A stretch of DNA of 64,000 bases, from contig JBBQUT010000022.1 in NCBI GenBank assembly GCA_038212215.1, positions 1 through 64,000 on the forward strand, written 5' to 3'. Below are positions 52,229-60,984 of the stretch, piece by piece (position 1 is the stretch's first letter; each line of letters opens with the position of its first letter). The notes beneath the pieces are model-generated. The model was not told the DNA's origin. It did no database searches and saw only the letters and a list, made by a program, of their open reading frames with translations. The stretch is from JALZAI01 sp038212215. Lineage in GTDB: Bacteria > Actinomycetota > Actinomycetes > Mycobacteriales > Jatrophihabitantaceae. Both the position numbers and the translations under genes were made by a program.

Positions 52229-53656
52229 CTAGTAGGGCAGGAAGCAGAGCCCCTTGCGTCCGTAGGCAGGTTTGCCGGCCGCGGTCTTCCCGCAGCTGTC
52301 GGAGTTCTGCGCGTTGTCACTGGCGATCCACAGCCCGGCAGGCGTCAGCAACATGTCGTCGGCCCCGAGTCCGCGGGCGCGACTGTACTTGCCCACGAGG
52401 TCTCCGGTCGCTGAGTTGACTCCCAGTCCGTCCTGGATCAGCAGGCCGGACGCGGGGTTGATGCCGCCCATCCCGGGCGAGTCCACCTTGGTGCCGTTGC
52501 CGTTGCCGTCACACTGCACCGGGCTGTCCAGCCACCGCTCGTGGCCGCCGACGTAGACGGCATTGTTGTCGGCCGCGGTCGAGTACAGCGAGTCGCAGCC
52601 GGTGTAGTTGACCCACCGGTGGGTCTGGGTGGACGAGGCGCCGGACGGGAACGCAGCGGCAGCATCGCAGAGACCGCCGCGCGGGCCGCGGGTGTCGTAG
52701 CCGACGCCGTTTGCCGGCTTGTAACCGGTCGTGGCGACGTACACCGTGCTCATGTCCGGAGACCAGCTCGCAGCCTGCAGCCAGAACGGCTCGACCGTGG
52801 CACAGTTCTGGTCGAACTCCGGGGAGTACCAGGGATCGATCGTCGCAGTCGCGCCGAGGTCGAGCATGAAAATCTGTCGGCGAGCCTGGCCGCCGACGGA
52901 AGTGAAAACGCCCATCACGAGCAGCTTCGCGCCGTCCGGGCTGATGTCGGTGTTGAAGATCCTGGTGGCGTTGCCGGAGGAATGGTTGCCACCGTCATCG
53001 GTGTAGACGTAGGTGCCGGAGATGTTCAGGTTCAGGTAACCGTCGTCCTTGCCGGTACTCGGATTGAGGCTGACGAAGTATTTGTTTGTCGAGCCATTGA
53101 TGCTGGTGAATGCTCCACCCGCCAGCAGGTGCGTTCCGGACAGGACCAGGTTGTCGATCTTCCCTCCGGCGCTGTGGGCGAACGCGCCATTAACAGCGCC
53201 GGTAGTCGTCGACACCTCAGCAAGGTTCGTCACCGCCGTCCCGTTCACCGCGGTGAAGGTGCCACCGAGGTAGGCCGTCGAACAGTCAGGCGACAGGGCG
53301 ACCGAGTTGACCTGGCCATTGACATTGGGGTTCCACGAACTGATGACGCCGGTCGTGGCGTTGAAGCTGAATGCATTGTTGCGGGTGACGGTGGTGCTGT
53401 ACCGCTTGATCGAACTGAATCGGCCCACCGCGTACATCGTGCTACCGCACTGGGTCAATTGCCTTATTTGCTCGACTGATCCGTCGATGCCGCTCTCGGC
53501 AAGCAGCGGTGTCCAGAGCGCGGCCGTGGGCGACACAGTCGCTCCACCAACCGCGGGAATCGTTTTAGGGGCCGCAGCTGCGGCGGACGGCAGCACGGCC
53601 GTCACCGCCGCAGTCATCGCTGCCGCAACGGATAGGACAATCGTTAGACGCTTCAC
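52229..53656 (-). CDS. Secreted beta-propeller-like protein
   Basis: 475 residues from GTG 53656. A Sec signal peptide VKRLTIVLSVAAAMTAAVTAVLPSAAAAAP precedes a Thr/Ser/Asn/Gly-rich mature protein of repeated blades, for example ISSWNPNVNGQVNSVALSPDCSTAYLGGTFTAVNG and TRIFNTDISPDGAKLLVMGVFTSVGG. The repeating unit (xVxALxVSPDGxxLYVGGxFTxVxG) is that of actinobacterial secreted delta-60-like propellers. Paired cysteines near the end (CDSLYS, CDGNGNG, SDSCGK, GLCFLPY) suggest disulfides. No catalytic motif is seen; a role in surface binding is possible. The in-frame extension to 53752 lies upstream of the signal peptide. Confidence 0.75.
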   Translation of the reverse strand: MKRLTIVLSVAAAMTAAVTAVLPSAAAAAPKTIPAVGGATVSPTAALWTPLLAESGIDGSVEQIRQLTQCGSTMYAVGRFSSIKRYSTTVTRNNAFSFNATTGVISSWNPNVNGQVNSVALSPDCSTAYLGGTFTAVNGTAVTNLAEVSTTTGAVNGAFAHSAGGKIDNLVLSGTHLLAGGAFTSINGSTNKYFVSLNPSTGKDDGYLNLNISGTYVYTDDGGNHSSGNATRIFNTDISPDGAKLLVMGVFTSVGGQARRQIFMLDLGATATIDPWYSPEFDQNCATVEPFWLQAASWSPDMSTVYVATTGYKPANGVGYDTRGPRGGLCDAAAAFPSGASSTQTHRWVNYTGCDSLYSTAADNNAVYVGGHERWLDSPVQCDGNGNGTKVDSPGMGGINPASGLLIQDGLGVNSATGDLVGKYSRARGLGADDMLLTPAGLWIASDNAQNSDSCGKTAAGKPAYGRKGLCFLPY

Positions 53657-54289
53657 ACTGGTCCCCCCAGACCCGGGCAAGCGATAGGGCGCCGCCCTCG
53701 TGTCGACACGTGCTGAGGCGGTCGTGGGATGATCGACCCAATTCCCAAGCAATTGGGATCAAACTCGACCCGCAGGGACACCGGACATAGTCCGCAGAGT
53801 CCCCGTGGTCCCCCGACCACGCTCCCTGACCGGAACGTACCTCAGACTTCATTCGCGCGCTAATCAAGGCTGAAAATCAAGTGATTCATTGCAGCTGCGC
53901 GCCCCAACCCAACAGCACGATTCTCGTGGTCGACGACACCGAGGACGTCGAGTCTGCCGACACCCGAAATTGACTTGCGCACGCACGCTCGCCGACGCGT
54001 TGTAGGTCTCGTGCCGCGCGAGCACCGGGTGCACCGCGGCGATGTCAGGCGGCCCGGCGGCTACGAGCTGCCCGAGTTCCTCCAGCAGCGGCAGCGCTGG
54101 TCCGCCTCGATGGCCGCAAAGGTGTTGGCCGCTGAAAATTCAATCTTGACCTGCGGATGGGACCGTCCACTGGCGAATCGTCGTCCTTCGCCTGGGAGCA
54201 CGACGCCGGCGTTCTGGGCCTGATTGGACACGTTGCCTCCAGCGGACGAGCGCGGCCGATTGGCCGCACGCTTGATCTACAGTTCGAGC
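53657..54289. other. Gene-poor region with an inverted repeat upstream of the secreted protein
   Basis: About 630 bases. CCCAATT...AATTGGG (53737-53743 and 53751-53757) forms a 7-bp inverted repeat 80-100 bases ahead of the leftward secreted-protein gene and could be an operator. Around 53920-53960 the plus strand reads STILVVDDTEDVE before a stop, which looks like the first strand of a response regulator receiver; ten residues are too few to call a gene. The rest shows no recognisable coding. Confidence 0.4.
54278..54283 (+). promoter_or_regulatory. Putative -10 box (TACAGT) of a leaderless YCII-gene transcript
   Basis: TACAGT is followed by six bases and the ATG at 54290, without a ribosome binding site. 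Confidence 0.4.
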
Positions 54290-54631
54290 ATGCGCTACCC
54301 GATGCTGATGTGGGCCGACACCGATGCTGCAGGTGGCGACGAGAGCGATATGCAGGCGTGGGTCGACTTCGATGAGCAAGTCGAGGCGGCTGGCGCCTTC
54401 GTGCTGAATGGAGCGCTTGCGCCGGCGGCGTCCGACGCCCGTCTCGTTCGGACCGCGATCGCCGGCCACGCGCTCGAAGGCGCGGTTGAGCGTCGTCCCT
54501 TCGTCCAAGGCGAGCGACAGATCCAAGCCTTCTACATCATGGAATGCGCTGACATCGTCGCCGCGACGCAGTGGGCAAACAAACTACCCACCTATGGCAA
54601 CGTGGAGGTCCGGGAGTTGCTGCAGTACTGA
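54290..54631 (+). CDS. YCII-related (DGPF domain) protein
   Basis: 113 residues: MRYPMLMWADTDAAGGDESDMQAWVDFDEQV, then GAFVLNGALAPAASDARLVR, PFVQGERQIQAFYIMECADIVAATQWANKLP and VEVRELLQY. This is the complete small ferredoxin-like YCII/DGPF fold. In actinobacteria such genes commonly neighbour an ECF sigma factor gene of the SigJ/RNA polymerase type, but none follows here; the downstream 350 bases show no gene. Function unknown. Confidence 0.82.
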   Translation: MRYPMLMWADTDAAGGDESDMQAWVDFDEQVEAAGAFVLNGALAPAASDARLVRTAIAGHALEGAVERRPFVQGERQIQAFYIMECADIVAATQWANKLPTYGNVEVRELLQY

Positions 54632-54985
54632 GCTACCCGTCTCGATCGCTGATGGTGCCGGACGGTCATGATGACGCCCGCCCGAGGCCAACTGGACCCC
54701 ATCCATAACGGCAAGTCAGCGGCATCCAAGTCACCTACGACCTCTTGCCGCGCTTTCCCGTTGCGGACGACAACCCGGCCGTCACCGGGCTGGTATGGAA
54801 CGGCGCCGAAGCGTTGCTGCGCTGGCGCAGCGTGTCGCGGAGATCGAGCTGCTCCTCAGCACTCCGTCGCCGGAGAAATCGTGATCGAGGCTGAACCGTT
54901 TGGTTGCCGGTTACGTGGGTTAGAGGTGGTGCGTGGGTGAGCGCCAGACGGGCTGGCGTGACACGCCCCGGAACGGAGAGAGTCG
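54632..54985. other. Intergenic region, no gene seen
   Basis: About 350 bases. A frame around 54715-54830 reads VTYDLLPRFPVADDNPAVTG and another ends AQRVAEIELLLSTPSPEKS before a stop near 54883; they look like coding remnants but I cannot name a family. The right end provides GGAGAG before the ATG at 54986. Confidence 0.35.
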
Positions 54986-56182
54986 ATGACTCGATCGATG
55001 TCGCACTCCTTGTGCCCAGCGCCGCTACGACTGCCGACGAGCAGCCCACCACGGCGGCGGCGAGCGGCCGCCGCATTGACGGTGGGCGCGATGACCATGC
55101 TGGGCGGACTGGCAGTTCCGGCGGGCGCTTCGGCCGGTGGCCACTCCTCCGGATTCCGCCAGGTCAATCTGGTGTCGGACATGGCGGGTGTCGCCGCGTT
55201 GACCGACCCGGATCTCGTTAATGCCTGGGGGTTGTCCGCGTCTCCGGGCACCGATCAAGCTCCTGGTTCGCCGCTGTGGGTGTCTGACAACGGAACCGAC
55301 AAGACCACCCTCTACACAGGGGTAACGGCAACGACGGTGAGCAAGGTCGCCCTGGTGGTGACCGTGAGCGCGGGCGCGCCGACCGGTCAGGTGTTCGACA
55401 CTGACACAGATCCCAATGGTTTCCTCGTTCATGATTCGGTCGGCAACTCGGGTCGGGCGGTGTTCCTCTTCGACTCGGAGAACGGTGGCATCGACGGCTG
55501 GAATCCGGGCGTCGGGGCGAGCGGTGTCGGGCCGTCGACGCTGACCGAGACGCCGGTGCGCAATGGCGCCAACGCGGTGTACAAGGGCCTCGCCATCGGG
55601 CAGGCGTCTGACGGACGGACCTACCTGTATGCCGCTAATTTCCGCTCCGGGCGGGTGGAGGCCTATGACGACACCTTCACCCCTGTCGAGTTGCCGGGCG
55701 GGTTGTTCGTGGATCCGCGGATACCGGCCGGGTACGCACCGTTCAACGTTCAGGAGCTTGGTGGGCTGCTGTACGTCAGTTACGCGAAGCAGGATGCGAC
55801 CCTGCACGACGACGTGCCCGGCGCCGGTCACGGCTTTGTCGACGTGTTCACCACCGACGGCGCCCTCGTGCGGCGGCTTATCGCCCGGGGCGCGTTGGAC
55901 TCGCCTTGGGGGCTCGCGTTGGCGCCAGCTGGTTTCGGCAAGTTCGGCGGCAAGCTTTTGGTCGGCAACTTCGGCAACGGTCGCATCAACGTGTACAATC
56001 CGACCACCGGAGTCCACCTGGGCCAACTGCGGCGCCCAAACGGCAACCCGATCGTCATCGACGGTCTGTGGGGGCTGCGCGTCGGCAACGGCAACGCCGC
56101 GAAGACAACCGAACTCATCTTCTCGGCCGGTCCCGACGGTGAATCACACGGCCTACTCGGAAAGATCATTGCAGCCGGCTGA
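54986..56182 (+). CDS. Secreted TIGR03118-family protein
   Basis: 398 residues. A basic N-terminus (RLPTSSPPRRRRAAAALTVGAMTMLGGLAVPAGASAGG shortened here to its core RRRRAAAALTVGAMTML) and Ala-rich stretch form a signal peptide. The mature part begins FRQVNLVSDMAGVAALTDP and LVNAWGLSASP, the diagnostic opening of TIGR03118. It continues LWVSDNGTDKTTLYTG, VYKGLAIGQASDGRTYLYAANF, PFNVQELGGLLYVSYA, DSPWGLALAPAGFGKFGGKLLVGNFGNG and TELIFSAGPDGESHGLLGKI. The repeats imply a six-bladed propeller. The family is common in soil bacteria but has no known function. Confidence 0.87.
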   Translation: MTRSMSHSLCPAPLRLPTSSPPRRRRAAAALTVGAMTMLGGLAVPAGASAGGHSSGFRQVNLVSDMAGVAALTDPDLVNAWGLSASPGTDQAPGSPLWVSDNGTDKTTLYTGVTATTVSKVALVVTVSAGAPTGQVFDTDTDPNGFLVHDSVGNSGRAVFLFDSENGGIDGWNPGVGASGVGPSTLTETPVRNGANAVYKGLAIGQASDGRTYLYAANFRSGRVEAYDDTFTPVELPGGLFVDPRIPAGYAPFNVQELGGLLYVSYAKQDATLHDDVPGAGHGFVDVFTTDGALVRRLIARGALDSPWGLALAPAGFGKFGGKLLVGNFGNGRINVYNPTTGVHLGQLRRPNGNPIVIDGLWGLRVGNGNAAKTTELIFSAGPDGESHGLLGKIIAAG

Positions 56183-56263
56183 TCACCACACCACTTCGGA
56201 CTCCACAGCGCATAGCGAGGATGTGGACGGCGGGTGACAGGATTCCAGCCACCCGCCGACCGT

Positions 56264-56299
<36 letters not shown>

Positions 56300-56402
56300 A
56301 CCAGGATGGTGTTCGCCTACGTAGCGTCCTGGCAAGAGACCAACGACCAACGCGGCAAGTCCACCTGGACACCTAGCGTCGCTATGCCTAGAGTGTTGAG
56401 GT

Positions 56403-56714
56403 ATGACGGCTGGGTCGAAGAATTCGGTGGATCTATTGCTTCTGGGCGTGCTGCGCCGCGGGCCGGCGCACGGGTACGGAATCATCGCGGCGCTTCGCGA
56501 GCGCAGTGACGGAGAGTTCGACCTGGCGGAGGGAACGATCTACCCCGCACTGCACCGGCTAGAGAAGGCCGGCCTCGTCGAGAGTTCGGTCGACATTGCG
56601 CAAGGACGGCGCCGCCGAACCTACGCACTTACACCGGGCGGCCACAAGGAGTTCGCGACCCAGCGACGTGATTGGAACGGCTTCGTCGCGAGCATGCAGG
56701 CAGTGATCGCGTGA
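56403..56714 (+). CDS. PadR family transcriptional regulator
   Basis: 103 residues: VDLLLLGVLRRGPAHGYGIIAALRERSDGEFDLAEGTIYPALHRLEKAGLVE with the wing RRRRTYALTPGGHKEF. This is a complete PadR winged helix without a long C-terminal domain (subfamily 2). TAGAGT (56389-56394) eight bases ahead of the ATG is a likely -10 box. Its stop overlaps the GTG of the next gene (GTGA), the normal arrangement for PadR with a HAAS-domain membrane protein that it regulates. Confidence 0.92.
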   Translation: MTAGSKNSVDLLLLGVLRRGPAHGYGIIAALRERSDGEFDLAEGTIYPALHRLEKAGLVESSVDIAQGRRRRTYALTPGGHKEFATQRRDWNGFVASMQAVIA

Positions 56715-57397
56715 GCCACACCCCGATTGAAGACCACCTCGACGAGTTGCTGCGTCGCACTCATGCCGACGCGCGGACGACGCGACGACTGCTCGACGAA
56801 GCCAGCGACCACCTGCACACAGCAGCGACCGAACAGCAGGCCCGGGGCATGTCGCGGCAGGAAGCCGAGATGGAGGCGGTCCGCCAGTTCGGGCCCGTGC
56901 CGCCGATCACGCGGGCGCCGGTGCTCGCTCTCGTGGTCGAGACCCTTCGCGCCGCGCTATTGCTCACTGGCTGCGGGCTCGCGGCCGTGGGCATCAGCGG
57001 GTTTGTCGCTCTCTTGATGAACCTCTCGTTCGGACGCTCGTTCGTCGGCGGGGTCAGCGTGTTCCCGGTCCGGGGTGGGTCAGTCGACGAGACCGCGGCG
57101 GACGCGGTCGTCCTGCGCATCATCGCCGGACTGGTCGGGCTACTGGTGCTGCTCGGCTACCTCGCCCTGCGCCGGCGTTCCAGCTCCCCGCCCCTGTTGC
57201 CCGCTGGACTGGTCGACGCCCTGGGCGCGGTCGCCTTCGCCGCAGGCACTGCCGGGCTCGCGATCGCCGCCACGGATCAAGCCGTCCAGAACGGGGCCAG
57301 CGGCGTCGGCTTCCCGTTGAGCGGCGCCCTGGTAACCCTTCCCGCCACGGTCTACTTCTGCCTCCGCGCCACCCGCGCTCTGTTGGCGTCCGGCTGA
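56711..57397 (+). CDS. HAAS-domain membrane protein (permease-prefix type)
   Basis: 228 residues from GTG 56711. The N-terminal about 60 residues (IEDHLDELLRRT, TRRLLDEASDHLHTAATEQQARGMSRQEAEMEAVRQFGP) form the permease-prefix/HAAS helical domain. Four to five membrane segments follow (LLLTGCGLAAVGISGFVALLM, IIAGLVGLLVLLGYLAL, LVDALGAVAFAAGTAGLAIA, LPATVYFCLRATRALL). Paired with PadR by overlap, it is thought to be part of envelope-stress or lipid-II-responsive systems. No ABC genes follow. Confidence 0.85.
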   Translation: MSHTPIEDHLDELLRRTHADARTTRRLLDEASDHLHTAATEQQARGMSRQEAEMEAVRQFGPVPPITRAPVLALVVETLRAALLLTGCGLAAVGISGFVALLMNLSFGRSFVGGVSVFPVRGGSVDETAADAVVLRIIAGLVGLLVLLGYLALRRRSSSPPLLPAGLVDALGAVAFAAGTAGLAIAATDQAVQNGASGVGFPLSGALVTLPATVYFCLRATRALLASG

Positions 57398-57560
57398 CCC
57401 GCGCGACAGAAGCCGACCTGCTATTAAACTCGGCGGGGAGCCCGAAGATCAGAATCGAGGTCTGCCACATCCAGTCCAGCGCAGCAGCGCCGGGTACGTC
57501 ACGATGCGAAGGCCAGGAACCTCGCCCGGTCGGCGGGTCACGAGGCGCCGGCCACATTCC

Positions 57561-57971
57561 TTAGCCCGGCGTGGGCGCATAGGCGCGGAGAAACGCCCGT
57601 ACCCCCTCCAAGATCGTCTGATCAAGAGGACTGTTCGTCTGACGGTGAGCTTCTCCCGCGCCGGGCGGCTGGCTCAAGTTGTTCAGGGCGAGTAGCAGGG
57701 TGAGTGCGACGAAATGGTCGACGGCCAGCCGCGGGTTCGGCACCTCGAGCAGCCCCTGACGCCCGAACTCAGCGAACCGCTCAGCCACAGCCTCCTCCGG
57801 CTCGCTGGCCAGACCGTAGTTGCGAGAGTCGGGGAGGTGAGCTGACTCTGTTTTCGTCAAACGGATCACCGCGACGTAGTCCGACGAGGCGAGAGCCGAG
57901 GTGGCGATCCGGGTGGCGAAGGAAACGAGGGCGTCCTCGAGGTTCGCGACCTCGGTGAACGAGCCGGCCGC
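57561..57971 (-). pseudogene. TetR C-terminal domain fragment (HTH lost)
   Basis: The minus frame from 57971 reads AAGSFTEVANLEDALVSFATRIATSALAS and IRLTKTESAHLPDSRNY. Then come AVAERFAEFGRQGLLEVPNP, LALNNLSQPPG and TILEGVRAFLRAYAPTPG. It is the ligand/dimer half of a TetR protein. Directly upstream in frame is a TGA (57972-57974), and no helix-turn-helix coding is found in any frame beyond, where instead the promoter of the divergent membrane protein lies. The DNA-binding part has been deleted. Confidence 0.65.
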
Positions 57972-58060
57972 TCAACCCGTCGCGGCCGGCTGACACCGGG
58001 CGGCCCCGCAGTCGCGGGCCGTACCCATCCCTGGACAACGTAACGATCCGCAGCGAACTC

Positions 58061-58091
58061 TTGACTCAGGATAAGTCTGTAGTACAAACTA
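58061..58091 (+). promoter_or_regulatory. Promoter with overlapping palindromic operator
   Basis: TTGACT (58061-58066) is a good -35 box; TACAAA (58083-58088) stands 16 bases downstream as -10. The imperfect repeat TAGTACAAACTA (58080-58091) has TAGT/ACTA arms over the -10, a typical position for an autorepressor site. It precedes the membrane protein and winged-helix gene pair, whose regulator is the likely binder. Confidence 0.45.
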
Positions 58092-58097
58092 GATAGC

Positions 58098-58814
58098 ATG
58101 ACAAAGCGAAGTCTGTCGGACGACGACCCGCGGCTGGAATTGTCGCGGGCCCGCGACTTGGCGCGCGGTGTCCGCCGATCCCAGCGCGCGACCTGGTTCC
58201 CGCTGCTGGTCTTCGCCGCACTCACGTTCGTCTCACTGCCGGTCACGTTCGCGGGTCACATCGTCCGCACGAAGTGTCAAGCGGTATCCGGTGGCGTTGC
58301 GGGTCAGCAGATCTGCCGCGGGTACAACTCGGCCGTCTTCATTTACTGGCCGATCGCGTTGGTGCTGGCCTATGTACTGATTGCGGCGTTCTACCTTCAG
58401 CGCTCGCAAGCGCGCGGGGTCGGCACTCGGGTGCGCTCCTATGTTGTGGCCGGGATAGTCATCTCGCTGGTACTGACCACATTGTCGGTGTGGGCTGATC
58501 GTCGGCCCCCGTCGCTGCGCCAGTACGACGTGCTGGGTTGGCACGTTCAATCGGTCAATCTGTACCGCTTCATCGGTCCTGCTGTCGCCATCGGTCTTGC
58601 CCTGGTGGTGCTGGCAGCGGTGGAGCGCAGTCCTGCGCTTCTTGCGGTGACGGTCACCTATCTGATCATCGCCATCACCCCCGTCAACTTCGGCTGGACG
58701 ATCACCTCCCACTCCCGCTGGGCGATCGCGCCGCACGACGTCGTCCCGGGCTGCGTCCTGCTCCTCGCCGCCGCCGGATTCGCCCTGGCGCAACGTTCAC
58801 ACGACCTGCCATGA
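58098..58814 (+). CDS. Hypothetical membrane protein
   Basis: 238 residues. After a charged N-terminus (LELSRARDLARGVRRSQRATW) come about six membrane segments: FPLLVFAALTFVSLPVTFAG, YWPIALVLAYVLIAAFYL, YVVAGIVISLVLTTLSVWA, FIGPAVAIGLALVVLAAV, LLAVTVTYLIIAITPV and VPGCVLLLAAAGFALAQ. The first extracytoplasmic loop has two Cys (KCQAVSGGVAGQQIC). No family is recognised. It shares an ATGA overlap with the downstream winged-helix gene; pairs of small polytopic proteins with such regulators are frequent in actinobacteria. Confidence 0.75.
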   Translation: MTKRSLSDDDPRLELSRARDLARGVRRSQRATWFPLLVFAALTFVSLPVTFAGHIVRTKCQAVSGGVAGQQICRGYNSAVFIYWPIALVLAYVLIAAFYLQRSQARGVGTRVRSYVVAGIVISLVLTTLSVWADRRPPSLRQYDVLGWHVQSVNLYRFIGPAVAIGLALVVLAAVERSPALLAVTVTYLIIAITPVNFGWTITSHSRWAIAPHDVVPGCVLLLAAAGFALAQRSHDLP

Positions 58815-59149
58815 CCGATCACCCCGCCAACGGCCTTGATGACGTAGTGCATCAGCGCGTGCGCCTCGGCGTCCTGACGATCGCCCACGAGGCCCGGCGC
58901 GTGGAGTTCGGTTACCTTCGCACCAACCTTGACCTGACCGCCGGTAACCTGTCGCAGCACTTGAACGTGCTCGAAAAGGCCGGACTGATCAGCATCGAGA
59001 AGGGCTACGAGGGCAAACGCGCCCGAACCTGGGTCAGTCTCACACCCGCCGGGCACGCCGCCCTTCGCGACGAGATCGCCCAACTCAAACGCTTGATCAA
59101 CCAGATCGACCGAAACGACAAACGTCGCAAGCGCGAACACACGAGCTGA
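58811..59149 (+). CDS. Winged-helix transcriptional regulator (MarR/ArsR-like, HTH_34 type)
   Basis: 112 residues: VVHQRVRLGVLTIAHEARRVEFGYLRTNLDLTAGNLSQHLNVLEKAGLISIEKGYEGKRARTWVSLTPAGHAALRDEIAQL. The recognition helix is TAGNLSQHLNVLEKAG and the wing follows. The C-terminus is strongly basic (RNDKRRKREHTS). Small proteins of this type are found as autorepressors of a preceding membrane-protein gene, as here (ATG inside the upstream stop). Confidence 0.88.
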   Translation: MTDHPANGLDDVVHQRVRLGVLTIAHEARRVEFGYLRTNLDLTAGNLSQHLNVLEKAGLISIEKGYEGKRARTWVSLTPAGHAALRDEIAQLKRLINQIDRNDKRRKREHTS

Positions 59150-59443
59150 CGCTACGACCTTGGGCGACTCCAGAACCCGCAAAAGATGCCGCGAACAGAG
59201 TGCGTTCGTCGCGCGCGTTGCCGTCGACTTGCGCGGCGCAGAGCGCCTCGTCGATGCGTTCTTGCCTGTGCACGCTGCCACGGAAGCTGGGCGGCTCGGC
59301 CACTGTCACGTGACGATTCGCGAATGACAACGTCCGACGTGGATGTGGCTGTTTGCGGCGCTCCCTAGACCTCCGATCAGCGGCACACCCGGTTGATCGC
59401 TTGAGTGGTCAACTACGGTTGGCCGATGCCGGGGAGTCCATAG

Positions 59444-59623
59444 GTGCGAGATGTGACCGAGCGCGAGCCCGCGGCTGGGTTCGGCGCGAGCACGAGCATC
59501 AGCCGCGCCGCGTTCGGGGTCGACATCCATCTTGGCTTCGGCGCCGGTAACGTCGTCGTCGCTGACGCCATAGAGATCACCATCGATGTCGAATTCACCA
59601 GCGAGGGAGCGGAGCAGGCGTGA
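59444..59623 (+). pseudogene. YceI-like protein, C-terminal fragment
   Basis: A frame open from just after TAG 59441 to TGA 59621 reads AAGFGASTSISRAAFGVD, then VVVADAIEITIDVEF. YceI-domain proteins end with xRxGFxAxTxIxRxDFGxxW, GxLVGDxVxIxIDVE, so this is their last quarter. The rest is missing; the preceding 59150-59440 stretch shows no coding similarity in any frame. The stop overlaps the GTG of the next, also damaged, gene. Confidence 0.55.
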
Positions 59624-60030
59624 CCGTGGCAACGTCGGTCGGCAAGATCAGGCTCTACATGTCGATGTCGGTCGACGGTTTCATCACCGGCCCGGAGGAC
59701 GGACCTGAGCAGGGACTCGGTATCAACGGGGAACGGTTGCATGCATGGCTGCGCGACGGCGGTGTGAGCCCGGGCTCCCACCGTCCGAGCTGCGGCCCGG
59801 ACGCCGAAGTGTTCGACACCATGATGGCGACCGGCGCAGTCATCACGGGTCGACGCACCTTCGATCACGCCGGAGGGTGGGCCGGTGATCACCACAACGG
59901 CGTCGCGGTGATCGTCCCAACCCGGACGGTCCCCGAGCACACGGAGCTGGAACTAGTGCGGGCCATCAACGGGTCCGACGTGCTCCATCTGCGCTACCGC
60001 GTGCACACCGACACCCGTAGCAGCGGCTGA
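59620..60030 (+). pseudogene. RibD_C/dihydrofolate-reductase-like protein, internal deletion
   Basis: GTG 59620 starts MTVATSVGKIRLYMSMSVDG, then FITGPEDGPEQGLGINGERL, MATGAVITGRRTFDHAGGWAGDHHNGVAVIVPTRTVPEH. The frame then jumps directly to ELELVRAINGSDVLHLRYRV, which is the extreme C-terminus of the same family. Intact members have about 60-70 residues between (the VHGAxxAQxxLxAGxLDELxxHxVPVLLGxG part). The frame is kept but the core is gone. It is followed after two bases by a second, also incomplete, family member. Confidence 0.7.
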
Positions 60031-60032
60031 TC

Positions 60033-60370
60033 ATGGGCAGCATCCGTGTGGACATGACGATGTCACTGGACGGCTACGTCACCGGCCCGGACGACGGGCC
60101 GGGCGCGCCGATGGGCGTCGGCGGGTTCCGCCTGTTCAACTGGCTCGACAAACGCAATGACCCCGGCCCGAGCGGCGACGTGTACGCCGAGCAACTGACC
60201 ACCCGCGCGCTGATCTCCGGCCGCCGCACCTACGAACTCGCCGGCCGCTGGGCCGGCGACCGCCACAACGGCGTGCCGATCTTCGTACTGACCCACGAGA
60301 TCCCCGCCGAAACACCTCCAGGCACGGTCCGCTACCTCACCGACGTGACGGAGTGCGCCGCTCATAATCT
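60033..60370 (+). pseudogene. RibD_C/dihydrofolate-reductase-like protein, C-terminus lost
   Basis: ATG 60033 starts MGSIRVDMTMSLDGYVTGPD, then TTRALISGRRTYELAGRWAGDRHNGVPIFVLTHEIP and VRYLTDVTECAA. At about 60368 similarity stops and the frame runs on out of family, overlapping the next gene's different frame up to 60881. The missing second half begins at the same place in the fold where the preceding copy is interrupted plus about 25 residues. Only the third copy (60436) is whole. Confidence 0.7.
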
Positions 60371-60435
60371 TGTCGGCGCGACGCCCGCCGGCTCGACTGA
60401 GGAACGACAAGGACAGCGACGATCAAGGGGACAAC

Positions 60436-60984
60436 ATGCGCGAGCTGGTATTGCAGATGGGCATCTCGATCGACGGATACGTATCCGGCGGCCCCGAGCA
60501 GGACATCGGTGGGGGCGAGCCGGAACACCCGGACGTCGTGGCCAGGAAACTGGCGTGGGTCACCCAGGCTGGGCTCCACGCGATGGGCCGGGTCACCTAT
60601 GGGGAGATGTCCGGTTTCTGGCCGACATCCACCAGCGAGTACGCCAAACCTATGAACGAGATCCCGAAGATCGTGTTCTCCAAGACCCTCACCGAGGCCG
60701 ACTGGCCGCGCACGACGATCGCCAGCGGAGACCTCGAAGCCGAAATCGCGAAACTCAAGGCCCAGCCCGGCGGCGACATCATTGTCTACGGCGGATACAC
60801 CTTCGCCCAAGCACTCACCCGCGCAAACCTGGTGGACGAATACCGCCTGGTCACCCGCCCCATCGCGCTCGGCAGCGGTGAACCGATGTTCAAGAACCTC
60901 CCGGTAGTGCGACGCCTCAAGCTGACCGAGGTCACCGCCTACCCCGACGGCACCGTCATCACGATCTACGGCCGTCCGAGCTGA
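60436..60984 (+). CDS. RibD_C/dihydrofolate-reductase-like oxidoreductase
   Basis: 182 residues from ATG 60436 behind AAGGGGA. MRELVLQMGISIDGYVSG, VTQAGLHAMGRVTYGEMSGFW, NEIPKIVFSKTLTEADW, GGDIIVYGGYTFAQALTRANLVDEYRL and ALGSGEPMFKNL form a complete fold with the NADPH-binding GRVTYGEM and YGGYTFAQAL motifs. Such small proteins are related to the reductase domain of RibD but their substrates are unknown. The two preceding genes are decayed relatives, so this is the survivor of a three-copy tandem. Confidence 0.88.
   Translation: MRELVLQMGISIDGYVSGGPEQDIGGGEPEHPDVVARKLAWVTQAGLHAMGRVTYGEMSGFWPTSTSEYAKPMNEIPKIVFSKTLTEADWPRTTIASGDLEAEIAKLKAQPGGDIIVYGGYTFAQALTRANLVDEYRLVTRPIALGSGEPMFKNLPVVRRLKLTEVTAYPDGTVITIYGRPS

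Noticed and set aside
53920..53965. A response-regulator-like start (ILVVDDTEDVE)
   Set aside because: Only about ten residues match before a stop and no receiver domain follows.
60033..60881. A 282-residue fusion protein from the second RibD_C copy
   Set aside because: After about 60368 the frame is an out-of-phase reading of the intact third copy.
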